From an uncultured Solimonas sp. (GTDB taxonomy: Bacteria; Pseudomonadota; Gammaproteobacteria; Nevskiales; Nevskiaceae): DNA of 17,118 nucleotides. The notes under the pieces are model-generated. The model was given only the letters and a program-made list of their open reading frames with translations, was not told the origin of the DNA and ran no database searches. The position numbers and the translations under genes were made by a program. Below are positions 8,196-17,118 of the stretch, piece by piece. Each line of letters opens with the position of its first letter. Position 1 is the first letter of the stretch. The stretch spans positions 1-17,118 of the forward strand of contig CAMLDZ010000062.1 of the NCBI GenBank assembly GCA_946478985.1, read 5' to 3'.

Positions 8196-8966
8196 TCAGC
8201 TTTGGCTCGCGGCGTCGATCGCTGCCCGCAACTGCCGGTATCCCTCGACCAGCCGCGGCCCCGGGCGGCCGAGGAATTCCTCGCTGATCGCGACGATGCG
8301 CTCGTGCCGCAGTGCCGGCACGTCCTGCCAGTGCTCGCGACGCAGCACCACGTCGGCGCGGTACTTGTCGACTTTTACCCCGCACCAGCTCATCGCCAAT
8401 ACGTCGATTTGTGTGTCCGGCGGCGCATCGGCAGCCAGCGTCGAGGTCTGCGCCTCGACCTCGCCCAGGGCGTTGCTGCCACCGGCGCGCTCGATCAGGT
8501 CATGGACCCAGGAATGCCGCGCGGCGCCGATCACCGGCTTGGGCCACCACTCGACCAGCACGCGCGGCGACTGCGCGTTGCGCGGGAGCTGCGGCATCGC
8601 CGCCTGCATCTCGGCGACCAGCTGCTCGCCGCGCGCGCCGATGCCGAGCGCGGCGGCGATGCGGCGGATGTCGCCGAACACATCGGCAAGGTTCTGCGGA
8701 TTGCAGACGATGCAGGGCAGGCCGGCTGCCTGGAAGGCGTCGACGATGCGCTCATGGCCGGGCACCGTCAGCGAGGTCAGCACCAGATCCGGCTTGAGCG
8801 CGATGCCGGCTTCGACATCCAGCTCCAGATCGCGGCCGAGCTGGACCAGGCGGCTGACCACGTCCGGCGGGTAGTCGGAATCGCTGTCGACGGCGATCAG
8901 CCGGTCGGCGGCGCCGAGCGCGCAGACGATTTCGGTGTTGGAGCAGGTATGGGAAAGGACGCGCAT
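8196..8966 (-). CDS. BtuF-like periplasmic-binding-fold protein without a signal peptide (putative cobalamin-binding protein)
   Basis: A 256-residue protein of the helical-backbone binding-protein superfamily (BtuF/FepB type). Matching segments are SNTEIVCALGAADRLIAVDS (9-28), LKPDLVLTSL (57-66), SWVHDLIERAGGSNALGE (152-169) and FLGRPGPRLVEGYRQL (231-246), the BtuF-like end. It has no signal peptide, and an in-frame TAG only ten codons upstream of ATG 8966 rules out a longer secreted form, so it is probably cytosolic. Cys8, Cys15, Cys195 and a Cys85-x2-Cys88 pair could bind metal or a corrinoid. No transporter subunits are adjacent. It is transcribed toward hisD and diverges from rnpB. The family is clear; the cobalamin ligand is inferred from BtuF similarity only. 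Confidence 0.8.
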   Translation of the reverse strand: MRVLSHTCSNTEIVCALGAADRLIAVDSDSDYPPDVVSRLVQLGRDLELDVEAGIALKPDLVLTSLTVPGHERIVDAFQAAGLPCIVCNPQNLADVFGDIRRIAAALGIGARGEQLVAEMQAAMPQLPRNAQSPRVLVEWWPKPVIGAARHSWVHDLIERAGGSNALGEVEAQTSTLAADAPPDTQIDVLAMSWCGVKVDKYRADVVLRREHWQDVPALRHERIVAISEEFLGRPGPRLVEGYRQLRAAIDAASQS

Positions 8967-9023
8967 GGCCGGGCCGAAAGCAGACGGCCCCGAACTCTAG
9001 CAGCGCCGGCCGGCGAAAACGCC

Positions 9024-9029
9024 GATAAT
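9024..9029 (+). promoter_or_regulatory. -10 element of rnpB (GATAAT)
   Basis: GATAAT ends 6 bp before the predicted 5' end of RNase P RNA at 9036, the right distance for a -10 box. The -35 position is poor. The dyad CGGCG-AAAA-CGCCG (9011-9024) occupies the spacer and touches the box. Confidence 0.5.
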
Positions 9030-9035
9030 GCGCGC

Positions 9036-9416
<381 letters not shown>

Positions 9417-9428
9417 TCTCTCCACCGC

Positions 9429-9458
9429 GCCGCCGGGCAATGCAGATTGCCCGGCGGC
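9429..9458 (+). terminator. Hairpin terminator of rnpB
   Basis: Bases 9429-9441 and 9446-9458 form a perfect 13-bp stem (GCCGCCGGGCAAT) with a GCAG loop just past the RNA's 3' end. The following bases (TGTCGTCG) are not a T run. Confidence 0.75.
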
Positions 9459-9575
9459 TGTCGTCGTCGGCATGAGCTTTCAAGCCTAAGGTGATGTTTC
9501 TGTTGGGGAATGCTCCGATCATGTCGGCGCGACTCTAAGCCCCTGTTTCAACGTGATTTTTATCCCATTTCCGGC

Positions 9576-9605
9576 TTGCACCGGGATGAAGCGCTGCGAT
9601 ATAGT
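9576..9605 (+). promoter_or_regulatory. Sigma-70-like promoter of the mraZ/dcw cluster
   Basis: TTGCAC (9576-9581) and TATAGT (9600-9605) are separated by 18 bp. Each resembles its consensus (TTGACA, TATAAT). Transcription would start near 9612, at the edge of the MraZ boxes, so a bound MraZ would block this promoter. Confidence 0.65.
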
Positions 9606-9613
9606 CGCCGCAG

Positions 9614-9639
9614 GTGGTGGAAAGTGGGAGAAAGTGGGG
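9614..9639 (+). promoter_or_regulatory. MraZ operator: three GTGG-type direct repeats
   Basis: GTGGTG (9614), GTGGGA (9624) and GTGGGG (9634) recur every 10 bp, the arrangement of the sites bound by MraZ upstream of its own gene in E. coli. They lie just after the -10 box and before the start codon, consistent with autorepression of the cluster. The last box is also the only purine-rich stretch upstream of the mraZ start. Confidence 0.85.
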
Positions 9640-9655
9640 GACGCCTCACTCAATC

Positions 9656-10099
9656 ATGATGTTTGCCGGGTCTCATCAACTCTCTGTTGACGACAAGGGT
9701 CGCTTGGCGATCCCGGCCCGCTTTCGCCAGCCGCTTGTCGATTCCTGCGGTTCCCAGCTTGTTCTCACCATCGGTCCGAACCCCTGCATCGAGATTTATC
9801 CGGCGCCGGAGTTCCAGCGCATCGTCCGCGACATCCAGGCGATGGACGACCGCGCGACGGCCGAGAAGCTCAAGCAGGTGTTCGTCGGCTTTGCCGTCGA
9901 GACCGAGGTCGACAAGCAGGGACGCCTGCTGCTGCCGCCGATGCTGCGCAGGCGCGCGCGCCTGGACGGCGCGGCGGTGCTGATGGGGCAGGACACGCGT
10001 TTGGATGTCTGGGCTGCCGAGGTCTGGGAGCAACGTTTTGGTGAGGGTTCGGAACTGCTGGCGTCTCTGGAAGACGCGTTCCGGACACTGAAGCGGTGA
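9656..10099 (+). CDS. mraZ: Transcriptional regulator MraZ
   Basis: A 147-residue DNA-binding protein (E. coli 152) with two SpoVT/AbrB-like swapped-hairpin domains. Each carries the signature DxxxR: DDKGR at 12-16 and DKQGR at 86-90. In E. coli MraZ represses the dcw promoter and also binds 16S rRNA methyltransferase-region functions indirectly through control of rsmH. Here three operator boxes lie directly upstream. Two ATG codons in tandem (9656, 9659) are possible starts; the second gives the more typical MF start. The nearest purine-rich ribosome site is about 15 nt away, so initiation may be weak. An upstream in-frame start at 9614 would lie inside the operator and is unlikely. Confidence 0.95.
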   Translation: MMFAGSHQLSVDDKGRLAIPARFRQPLVDSCGSQLVLTIGPNPCIEIYPAPEFQRIVRDIQAMDDRATAEKLKQVFVGFAVETEVDKQGRLLLPPMLRRRARLDGAAVLMGQDTRLDVWAAEVWEQRFGEGSELLASLEDAFRTLKR

Positions 10100-10132
10100 G
10101 CCCCAGTCATGGCTTTTGGGGCTTTCGATTTT
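10098..10132 (+). terminator. Terminator-like hairpin between mraZ and rsmH
   Basis: AGCCCCA (10099-10105) pairs with TGGGGCT (10117-10123) over an 11-nt loop and is followed by TTCGATTTT (10124-10132). It begins at the last bases of the mraZ stop. This GC stem with a T-rich tail could end part of the transcripts after mraZ and so attenuate the downstream cluster. An alternative rsmH ATG (10109) lies in the loop. Confidence 0.45.
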
Positions 10133-10168
10133 GGCGACTTCCCGCAACGGGGCGGGCCTGACGCTGCA

Positions 10169-11065
10169 ATGACCAACCATCTGCCGGTGATGCTCGATGA
10201 AGCCCTCGCCGGCCTTGCGGTCCGCGGCGATGGTTTCTACGTGGACTGCACCTTCGGTCGCGGCGGCCACAGTGCGGCGATCCTCGCGCAGCTGGGCGCC
10301 GACGGGCGCCTGCATGCCTTCGATCAGGATCCGGAGGCGATCGCGCATGCACGAGCGCGCTTCGCCACAGAACCGCGTTTCACCATCCACCACGCCAATT
10401 TCGCTGAACTGGGCCGCGTTGCCGGCGAGGCGGGCTTCGCCGGGCGCGTCGACGGTCTGCTGATGGATCTGGGCGTGTCCTCGCCGCAGTTCGACGATGC
10501 CGCGCGTGGCTTCAGCTTTTCCAAGGACGGCCCGCTCGACATGCGGATGAATCCGCAGGCCGGGGAATCGGCGGCCGAATGGCTGGCGCGCGCCGAGCAG
10601 GACGAGATCGCCGACGTGCTCTGGCAGTACGGCGACGAGCGCAACAGCCGCCGCATCGCCCGCCGCATCGTCGAGACGCGCGTCGCCACGCCGCTGACCA
10701 CGACGCTGCAGCTGGCTGCCCTGATCGCCGCGGTGCCGGGCCCGCGCTCGCACCGCATCCATCCGGCGACGCGCAGCTTCCAGGCGATCCGCATCTTCAT
10801 CAACCGCGAGCTCGACGTGCTGCGCGAGGCGCTGACCCAGGCGGTGTCGGTGCTCGCCACCGGCGGCCGGCTGGTAGTCATCAGCTTCCACTCGCTGGAA
10901 GACCGCATCGTCAAGAACTTCATGCGCGATCTGGCGCGCGCCGAACGGCCGACCGTCAAGCTGCACCGCAAGCAGTTTCCGTCCGACGCCGAATGCGCGG
11001 CCAACCCGCGTGCGCGCAGCGCGGTGCTGCGCATCGTCGAACGGCTGCCGGAGGCCGCGCCATGA
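10169..11065 (+). CDS. rsmH: 16S rRNA (cytosine(1402)-N4)-methyltransferase RsmH
   Basis: A 298-residue SAM-dependent methyltransferase (formerly MraW; E. coli 313) that methylates N4 of C1402 in the ribosomal decoding centre. The SAM-binding motif DCTFGRGGHS is at 26-35; family motifs are DLGVSSPQFDDAARGFSF (100-117), GPLDMRMN (121-128) and the C-terminal VISFHSLEDRIVKNFM (237-252). ATG 10169 is preferred because MTNHLPVMLDEAL aligns with the usual N-terminus. ATG 10109 would add 20 unrelated-looking residues and starts in a hairpin loop. The ribosome site is weak (GGGGCGGG about 11 nt upstream). Its stop overlaps the ftsL start by 4 nt (ATGA). Confidence 0.96.
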   Translation: MTNHLPVMLDEALAGLAVRGDGFYVDCTFGRGGHSAAILAQLGADGRLHAFDQDPEAIAHARARFATEPRFTIHHANFAELGRVAGEAGFAGRVDGLLMDLGVSSPQFDDAARGFSFSKDGPLDMRMNPQAGESAAEWLARAEQDEIADVLWQYGDERNSRRIARRIVETRVATPLTTTLQLAALIAAVPGPRSHRIHPATRSFQAIRIFINRELDVLREALTQAVSVLATGGRLVVISFHSLEDRIVKNFMRDLARAERPTVKLHRKQFPSDAECAANPRARSAVLRIVERLPEAAP

Positions 11066-11340
11066 AGCTGCGCCGCGGCCTGCTGATGATTCCGCTGACG
11101 CTCATCGTGATCATGGTCGTCTCGGCGCTGGCGGTGGTGCGCACCAAGCACGAGAACCGCGCGCTGGTTTCGCAGCTGGAGATGCTGCGGACCGAGCACG
11201 AGCGCCTCGACATGGAGTGGGCGCAGCTGCAGCTCGAAGAGGCGACGCTGGCCGGCAACAACCGCGTCGAGGCGGCCGCGCGCGATCAGCTGGGCATGAC
11301 CGAGCCGCGTGATTACGTGATCGTCGAGGACAAGCGATGA
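11062..11340 (+). CDS. ftsL: Cell division protein FtsL
   Basis: A 92-residue bitopic inner-membrane protein of the FtsQLB divisome complex. It has a short positive cytoplasmic tail (KLRRG), one membrane segment at 7-26, and a heptad-rich periplasmic stretch (about 29-65) expected to form a coiled coil with FtsB. Identification rests on this layout plus position between rsmH and ftsI, because FtsL sequences diverge quickly. The start has GGAGG at 11050-11054 and overlaps rsmH by ATGA; the stop overlaps ftsI the same way. Confidence 0.93.
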   Translation: MKLRRGLLMIPLTLIVIMVVSALAVVRTKHENRALVSQLEMLRTEHERLDMEWAQLQLEEATLAGNNRVEAAARDQLGMTEPRDYVIVEDKR

Positions 11341-13112
11341 CGCACGATCAGCGCCCGCAGTCGGCCGAGCCGGTGTCGTCGTGGCGCCGCGTCGTGGTGC
11401 TCGCGGCGTTGGCGCTGGGCGCCTCCTTCGTGTTCGTGCGCGCGTTCCAGCTGCAGGTGATCGATCAGGCTTTCCTTGCCAAGGAAGGCAGCAAGCGCTT
11501 CATCCGCAACGTGGCGATCCCGGCGCATCGCGGCGCCGTGCTCGACCGTCGCGGCGAGCCGCTGGCCTTGTCGGCGCCGGTCGAAACCTTGTGGGCGGTG
11601 CCGCAGGCACTGCTCGAATCGCCGCAGCATGTCGAGGCGGTGGCGCAGCTGCTCGGCCGCAAGCCTGCCGAATTCCGCAAGTTCCTCGAGGCGCGCGCCG
11701 AGCGCAAGTTCGTCTACATCAGCGAGCCGATGTCGCCGGCGGATGCCAAGCGCGTGCTGTCGCTGGGCGCGCCGGGCCTGTTCTCCGACCAGGCCTATGC
11801 GCGCTACTACCCGGCCGGCGAGGTCGCCGGCCAGCTGGTCGGCTTCACCGGCCGCGATGGGGCCGGTCTGGAGGGCGTCGAGCGCGCGCAGGAAGCGCTG
11901 CTGGCCGGCAAGTCGGGCTCGCGCCGCGTGATCCGCGATCGCGCCGGCCGCGTCGTCGAGGACGCCCTGGAGTTCGTCGAAGCACAGTCCGGCGAAGACG
12001 TGCAGCTGACCATCGATCTGCGCATCCAGTACCTGGCCTATCGCGAGCTGAAGAACGCGGTGATCCAGAACAAGGCCAAGGGCGGCATGATCGTCATCGC
12101 CGACAGTGCCACCGGCGATATCCTGGCGATCGCTTCGCAGCCCGGCTTCAACCCCAACAATCCGGGCGAGCGCAGGCCGCCCGGCACGCGCAACCGCGCC
12201 ATCACCGACCAGCTGGAGCCCGGCTCGACCGCCAAGCCCTTGATCGTCGCGCAGGCGCTGGAGCGGGGCTTCTTCAAGCCGAGCAGCCAGATCGATACCG
12301 CGCCGGGCACGTTCAAGGTCGGCGCGCTGACGGTGCGCGACGTCCACGCCGGCGGCGTGATGGATCTGGCGATGATCCTCGCCAAGTCCAGCAATGTCGG
12401 CGCCGCCAAGATCGGCCTGACGATGGGGCCGGAGGCGGTATGGTCGGGCCTGCAGCGCTTCGGCGTCGGCGAACCGGTCTATTCGGGCTTCCCGGGCGAA
12501 GCCAATTCGGTGTTGCACCACTACGCGAGCTGGGGACAGATCGCCACCGCCACCGCCTCCTACGGCTACGGCTGGTCGGTCAGCGCGCTGCACATGGTGC
12601 GCGCCTACGCGGCGCTGGCCAACGACGGCCTGATGCCGCAACTGCGCCTGCTCAAGAACACCCAGCCGGTACCGCCGCGGCGCGCGGTGTCGGCCGGCAC
12701 GGCGCGCGAAGTCCGGCGCATGCTGGAAACCGTGGTGGCACCGGGCGGCAGCGCCACGCGGGCAGCACTCAAGGGCTATCAGGTCGCCGGCAAGACCGGC
12801 ACCACGCGCAAGCTGCTGGCCACCGGCGGCTACGACGGCAACCGTCACGAGGCGCTGTTCGTCGGCATGGTTCCGGCCGAGAACCCGCGGCTGGTCGGGC
12901 TGGTCATCATCGACGACCCGAGTGCCGCCGGTTACTACGGCGGCGTGGTGTCGGCGCCGGTGTTCTCGCGCGTGATGCAGGGCGCCGCGCGGCTGCTGCA
13001 GATTCCCCCGGGCGGCACCGAGGCGCCGGAGCTCGCGCCGCCGAGCGTGCCGCGCACCAACACCGCGACCTTGTCGCCGCTGGTCAAGACTTCTGCCGAG
13101 GTGCGTCGGTGA
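11337..13112 (+). CDS. ftsI: Peptidoglycan D,D-transpeptidase FtsI (PBP3)
   Basis: A 591-residue division-specific class B penicillin-binding protein (E. coli 588). It has a cytoplasmic tail, one membrane segment (18-38), the non-catalytic pedestal domain, and a periplasmic transpeptidase domain that cross-links septal peptidoglycan. Active-site motifs are all present: Ser297-T-A-Lys300 (EPGSTAKP), Ser351-S-Asn353 (AKSSNVGA) and Lys486-T-Gly488 (VAGKTGTT). RGxxxDRxGxxLA appears as RGAVLDRRGEPLA (65-77). The C-terminal 35 residues are Pro/Thr-rich. GAGGA at 11326-11330 precedes the ATG, which overlaps ftsL by 4 nt. This is the expected target of aztreonam-like beta-lactams. Confidence 0.97.
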   Translation: MTHDQRPQSAEPVSSWRRVVVLAALALGASFVFVRAFQLQVIDQAFLAKEGSKRFIRNVAIPAHRGAVLDRRGEPLALSAPVETLWAVPQALLESPQHVEAVAQLLGRKPAEFRKFLEARAERKFVYISEPMSPADAKRVLSLGAPGLFSDQAYARYYPAGEVAGQLVGFTGRDGAGLEGVERAQEALLAGKSGSRRVIRDRAGRVVEDALEFVEAQSGEDVQLTIDLRIQYLAYRELKNAVIQNKAKGGMIVIADSATGDILAIASQPGFNPNNPGERRPPGTRNRAITDQLEPGSTAKPLIVAQALERGFFKPSSQIDTAPGTFKVGALTVRDVHAGGVMDLAMILAKSSNVGAAKIGLTMGPEAVWSGLQRFGVGEPVYSGFPGEANSVLHHYASWGQIATATASYGYGWSVSALHMVRAYAALANDGLMPQLRLLKNTQPVPPRRAVSAGTAREVRRMLETVVAPGGSATRAALKGYQVAGKTGTTRKLLATGGYDGNRHEALFVGMVPAENPRLVGLVIIDDPSAAGYYGGVVSAPVFSRVMQGAARLLQIPPGGTEAPELAPPSVPRTNTATLSPLVKTSAEVRR

Positions 13113-14641
13113 GCGCGCGGGTCGCCTCGCCGCAGTCCTTGCAGACGCTGTTGGCGCCCTACGGTCTTCCGGCGCCGGACGTCGAGCTGACCGGCCTCGA
13201 ACTGGACTCCCGCCGCATCAAGCCAGGCGATCTGTTCCTGGCCTGCCGCAGCCACGATCCCTCCGGCGCATCGCGTCACGGCCTGCAGCATGTCGGCCAG
13301 GCGCTGCAGCGCGGCGCCGCCGCCGTGGCCTGGGAGCCTGCGGCGGGGCTTGCACCGCCGGACATCGGCATCGCCGAGATCGCCGTCCCGGATCTGGCGC
13401 GCCGTGCCGGCGAGATCGCCGCGCGCTTCTACGGCGAACCGTCGACGCAGATGTTCTGTGCCGGCGTCACCGGCACCGACGGCAAGACCTCCACCGCCTA
13501 TCTGGTGGCGCAGGCCTTCGAGGCGCTCGGCACGCCTTGCGCCTACCTGGGCACGATCGGCAGCGGCCGCGTCGGCGCGCTGGATCCGAGCACGCACACC
13601 ACGCCGGACCCGGTCAGCCTGCAGCAGTGGCTGGCGCAGATGCGCGTGCAGGGTGTGCGCGCCTGCGTGATGGAAGTGTCGTCGCATGCGCTCGACCAGG
13701 CGCGCATCGCTGGCGTCTGCCTGCGCACTGCAGTACTGACCAACATCACCCGTGATCATCTCGATTATCACGGCACGGTCGACGCCTACGCCGCCGCCAA
13801 GCGCAAGCTGTTCGAGCGCGACGAGCTGCTGGCCGTGGTGCTCAATCGCGACGACGCGTACGGCGCTGCCTGGGCGCGGGAGCTGGCAGCGCAACGTGAG
13901 GTCATCGTCTACGGCATCGACGGTCCGGCGCCGGACGGCGCCCATCTGATCGCCCGCGAGCTGCGCCTGAGCCCGGACGGCATCGGGTTCACGATCGACA
14001 GCCATCTGGGCCGCGCCCAGCTGCGCAGCCCCTTGCTGGGTCGCTTCAACGTCCACAATCTGCTCGCCGCGCTGGGTGTGCTGATCTCGCATCAAGTGCC
14101 GCTGGCCGACGCGGTCGCCGCGCTGGCGGCCGCACGCACGGTGCCGGGTCGCATGGAAGCCTTCCGCAAGGCTGGCGCGCCGCTGGTGGTGGTCGACTAC
14201 GCGCACACGCCGGATGCGCTGCGGGCCGTGCTCGGCGCCGCGCGCGCGCACACGGCCGGCCGGCTCACCGCGGTGTTCGGCTGCGGCGGCGATCGTGACC
14301 GCGGCAAGCGTCCGCTGATGGGCGCGGCGGCTTTCGAGCTGGCCGACCGGACGATCGTCACCGACGACAATCCGCGCAGCGAGACGCCGGCAGCGATCGT
14401 CGCCGAGATCCTCGGCGGCCTGGGCCTGGTGGTGCCGCAGTCGCAGCCGCGCGTGCTGCACGACCGCGCCGAGGCGATCCGCGCGGCCATCGCCGAAGCC
14501 GGCGCCGACGATGTGATCGTCATCGCCGGCAAGGGCCACGAGGATTACCAGATCTACGGCAGCCGGACGCGCCACTTCAGCGATCGCGAGGAAGTGGCCG
14601 GCGTGCTCGGCCTGCCGGCATCGCAGCGGGAGCGGCACTGA
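13109..14641 (+). CDS. murE: UDP-MurNAc-tripeptide synthetase MurE, meso-diaminopimelate type
   Basis: A 510-residue cytoplasmic Mur ligase that adds the third stem-peptide residue. ATP-binding TGTDGKTS is at 121-128, the carbamylated lysine is probably Lys231 (AAAKRKLF), and DNPR (420-423) is the motif for meso-diaminopimelate rather than lysine. GHEDYQ at 477-482 completes the substrate site. The start is GTG 13109: it overlaps the ftsI stop by 4 nt (GTGA), has GAGGTG at 13098-13103, and gives the normal family N-terminus. The frame stays open far upstream through ftsI by chance of high GC, so stop codons do not define the start. Its TGA shares one base with the murF ATG. Confidence 0.96.
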   Translation: MSARVASPQSLQTLLAPYGLPAPDVELTGLELDSRRIKPGDLFLACRSHDPSGASRHGLQHVGQALQRGAAAVAWEPAAGLAPPDIGIAEIAVPDLARRAGEIAARFYGEPSTQMFCAGVTGTDGKTSTAYLVAQAFEALGTPCAYLGTIGSGRVGALDPSTHTTPDPVSLQQWLAQMRVQGVRACVMEVSSHALDQARIAGVCLRTAVLTNITRDHLDYHGTVDAYAAAKRKLFERDELLAVVLNRDDAYGAAWARELAAQREVIVYGIDGPAPDGAHLIARELRLSPDGIGFTIDSHLGRAQLRSPLLGRFNVHNLLAALGVLISHQVPLADAVAALAAARTVPGRMEAFRKAGAPLVVVDYAHTPDALRAVLGAARAHTAGRLTAVFGCGGDRDRGKRPLMGAAAFELADRTIVTDDNPRSETPAAIVAEILGGLGLVVPQSQPRVLHDRAEAIRAAIAEAGADDVIVIAGKGHEDYQIYGSRTRHFSDREEVAGVLGLPASQRERH

Positions 14642-15999
14642 TGTTCGCGCTCTCCGAACTGATTGCGCCGCTGAACGCCGAACTGCGCGGCGAGGATCGG
14701 CACTGCGCCAGCGTCACCACCGATAGCCGCGCTGCCGTCGAGCAGGCGCTGTTCGTGGCGCTCAGCGGTGACCGCTTCGACGGCCATGACTTCATCGCTC
14801 AGGCGCAGGCCGCCGGCGCGGCGGCGGCGCTGGTCTCGCGGTATGTGGATGTGCCGATCGCGCAACTGAAAGTCGCCGACACCCTGGCCGGACTGCAGCA
14901 GCTGGCGCAGTGGTGGCGTGCGCGCTACGTCAACCCGGTGGTCGCCGTCACCGGCAGCAATGGCAAGACCACCACCAAGCAGATGCTTGCGGCGGTGTTC
15001 GCGCGGCGCGGCGCGGTGCTGGCCACGCACGGCAATCTCAACAATCACATCGGCGTGCCGCTGACCCTGCTGCGGCTGCGGGCGCAGCAGCAGACCGCAG
15101 TGATCGAGATGGGCGCCAACCATGCGGGCGAGATCGCGCGGCTGGCCGAGATCGCGCGGCCCGACGTGGGCGTGATCACCCAGGCTGGCGACGCGCATCT
15201 GGAAGGCTTCGGCTCGCGCGAGGGCGTTGCGCGCGCCAAGGGCGAGCTGTTCGCGGCGCTGTCGCCGCAGGGTGTCGCCGTCATCAACGCCGACGACGCC
15301 TACTACGGGCTGTGGCAGCAGCTCGCCGCCCGCTCGCAGCGGATCAGCTTCGGCCTGGACGCCGCCGCCGACGTGCAGGCCATGCACCTGCAGCCATCCG
15401 CGGAGGGCACGCGCTTCACGCTGCGCACGCCGCAGGGCCGCGCCGATCTGCTGTTGCCGCTGCCGGGGCGGCACAACGTGCTCAACGCACTGGCCGCCGC
15501 CGGTTGCGGCGTGGCGCTGGGCATGGATGTCGCCGACATCGCGCAGGGCCTGCACAACACCGAGGCGGCGCAGGGCCGGCTCAACTGGAAGACCACGCCG
15601 CAGGGCGCGCGGCTGCTCGACGACAGCTACAACGCCAATCCGAGCTCGCTGGCGGCCGGCATCGAGCTGCTCGCGCAGCTGCCGGGCACGCGCTGGCTGG
15701 TGCTCGGCGGCATGGCCGAACTGGGCGATGACGCGGCGCGGCTGCACTTCGAGGCGGGCGTCGCCGCCAGGGCGCGCGGCATCGACCGCCTCTACGCGCT
15801 CGGCCCGCTGGCGGCCGAGGCGGCGCGCGGCTTCGGTGCCGGCGCCGAGGCATTCGAGAATTTCGAGGCACTGGTCGCCGCGCTGCAGCCGCAGCTGGAC
15901 GGCGAGGCAGTGCTGCTGATCAAGGGTTCACGCTCCGCGAAGATGGAGCGGGTCGTTGCCGCCCTCACCGGGCAGATGCAAGGGAATCACCACGGATGA
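14641..15999 (+). CDS. murF: UDP-MurNAc-tripeptide:D-alanyl-D-alanine ligase MurF
   Basis: A 452-residue Mur ligase (E. coli also 452) that attaches D-Ala-D-Ala to complete UDP-MurNAc-pentapeptide. The ATP loop TGSNGKTTT is at 104-112, [10 protein letters not shown] at 156-165, a likely carbamylated Lys200 in VARAKGELF, and [10 protein letters not shown] at 327-336. The N-terminal substrate domain carries TTDSRAA and FDGHDF. GGGAG about 8 nt upstream and a TGATG overlap with murE set the start. Its stop overlaps (ATGA) a 20-codon ORF rather than mraY directly. Confidence 0.97.
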   Translation: MFALSELIAPLNAELRGEDRHCASVTTDSRAAVEQALFVALSGDRFDGHDFIAQAQAAGAAAALVSRYVDVPIAQLKVADTLAGLQQLAQWWRARYVNPVVAVTGSNGKTTTKQMLAAVFARRGAVLATHGNLNNHIGVPLTLLRLRAQQQTAVIEMGANHAGEIARLAEIARPDVGVITQAGDAHLEGFGSREGVARAKGELFAALSPQGVAVINADDAYYGLWQQLAARSQRISFGLDAAADVQAMHLQPSAEGTRFTLRTPQGRADLLLPLPGRHNVLNALAAAGCGVALGMDVADIAQGLHNTEAAQGRLNWKTTPQGARLLDDSYNANPSSLAAGIELLAQLPGTRWLVLGGMAELGDDAARLHFEAGVAARARGIDRLYALGPLAAEAARGFGAGAEAFENFEALVAALQPQLDGEAVLLIKGSRSAKMERVVAALTGQMQGNHHG

Positions 16000-16057
16000 A
16001 GGCAGGGACCGAAAACCACGGGAAGCCATTGCGGTGCAGCGCGGGGGCGCGACGCTG

Positions 16058-16058
<1 letters not shown>
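15996..16058 (+). CDS. 20-codon ORF linking murF and mraY, possibly a coupling peptide
   Basis: ATG 15996 overlaps the murF stop (ATGA), and the ORF's TGA (16056-16058) shares one base with the mraY ATG (TGATG). The peptide ([20 protein letters not shown]) is basic, with no known domain. AAGGGA at 15980-15985 lies 10 nt upstream. Its role, if any, would be to carry ribosomes from murF to mraY. The alternative is a mere spacer, with mraY starting from its own GGGGG (16043-16047) or from an in-frame GTG at 16034. Real translation is unproven. Confidence 0.35.

Positions 16059-17118
<1,060 letters not shown>

Noticed and set aside
9011..9024. CGGCG-AAAA-CGCCG dyad as an operator of rnpB
   Set aside because: A short dyad of this kind is expected by chance in GC-rich DNA and has no second copy nearby.
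11381..14641. A 1086-codon open frame that could suggest an extended or fused MurE
   Set aside because: Only the last 510 codons match MurE. The earlier part is ftsI read out of frame; GTG 13109 with its ribosome site is the right start.

Overview
The window is chromosomal DNA from a GC-rich Gram-negative bacterium, most likely a gammaproteobacterium of the Xanthomonadales/Nevskiales type. This is inferred from gene content, not from any database search. Supporting signs are the ibaG-murA pair, a short-form HisG, a large TonB-dependent outer-membrane receptor, class A RNase P RNA, a meso-diaminopimelate-type MurE and a dcw cluster ordered mraZ-rsmH-ftsL-ftsI-murE-murF-mraY. No mobile element, CRISPR array, tRNA or phage gene is visible.

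Region 1 (1-2941, + strand) starts inside an ABC-2 transporter permease. It continues with a BolA/IbaG-like protein, MurA (first committed step of peptidoglycan synthesis) and a NYN-nuclease/OST-HTH protein. Genes are tightly packed (1-nt overlap at ibaG/murA) and read as one transcription unit.

Region 2 (2942-6182) is an unusually long (528 bp), structure-rich non-coding stretch followed by a solitary 882-residue TonB-dependent receptor closed by a 17-bp hairpin. The non-coding stretch holds an AT-rich island, two adjacent dyads with the same GCTGA/TCAGC half-sites, three GTTTTGC-type repeats at exact 10-bp spacing, and an excellent match to a sigma-54 (-24/-12) promoter. Together these look like an enhancer-dependent promoter, the most interesting signal in the window.

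Region 3 (6183-9458) carries hisG-hisD (first and last steps of histidine synthesis), with no hisC after hisD. A convergent gene for a BtuF-like binding protein without a signal peptide follows, then rnpB with its own terminator-like hairpin.

Region 4 (9459-17118) is the start of the division and cell-wall cluster. A sigma-70-like promoter and three MraZ boxes precede mraZ. A terminator-like hairpin sits between mraZ and rsmH. From rsmH to murF every junction overlaps by 1 or 4 nt. A 20-codon ORF links murF to mraY by the same kinds of overlap. mraY runs off the right edge about seven codons before its expected end.

Most of the window is conserved housekeeping content. I do not see a clear new defence or biosynthetic system. 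The points worth following are the TonB-receptor control region, the NYN/OST-HTH protein, the cytosolic-looking BtuF homologue, the putative mraZ attenuator and the murF-mraY mini-ORF.
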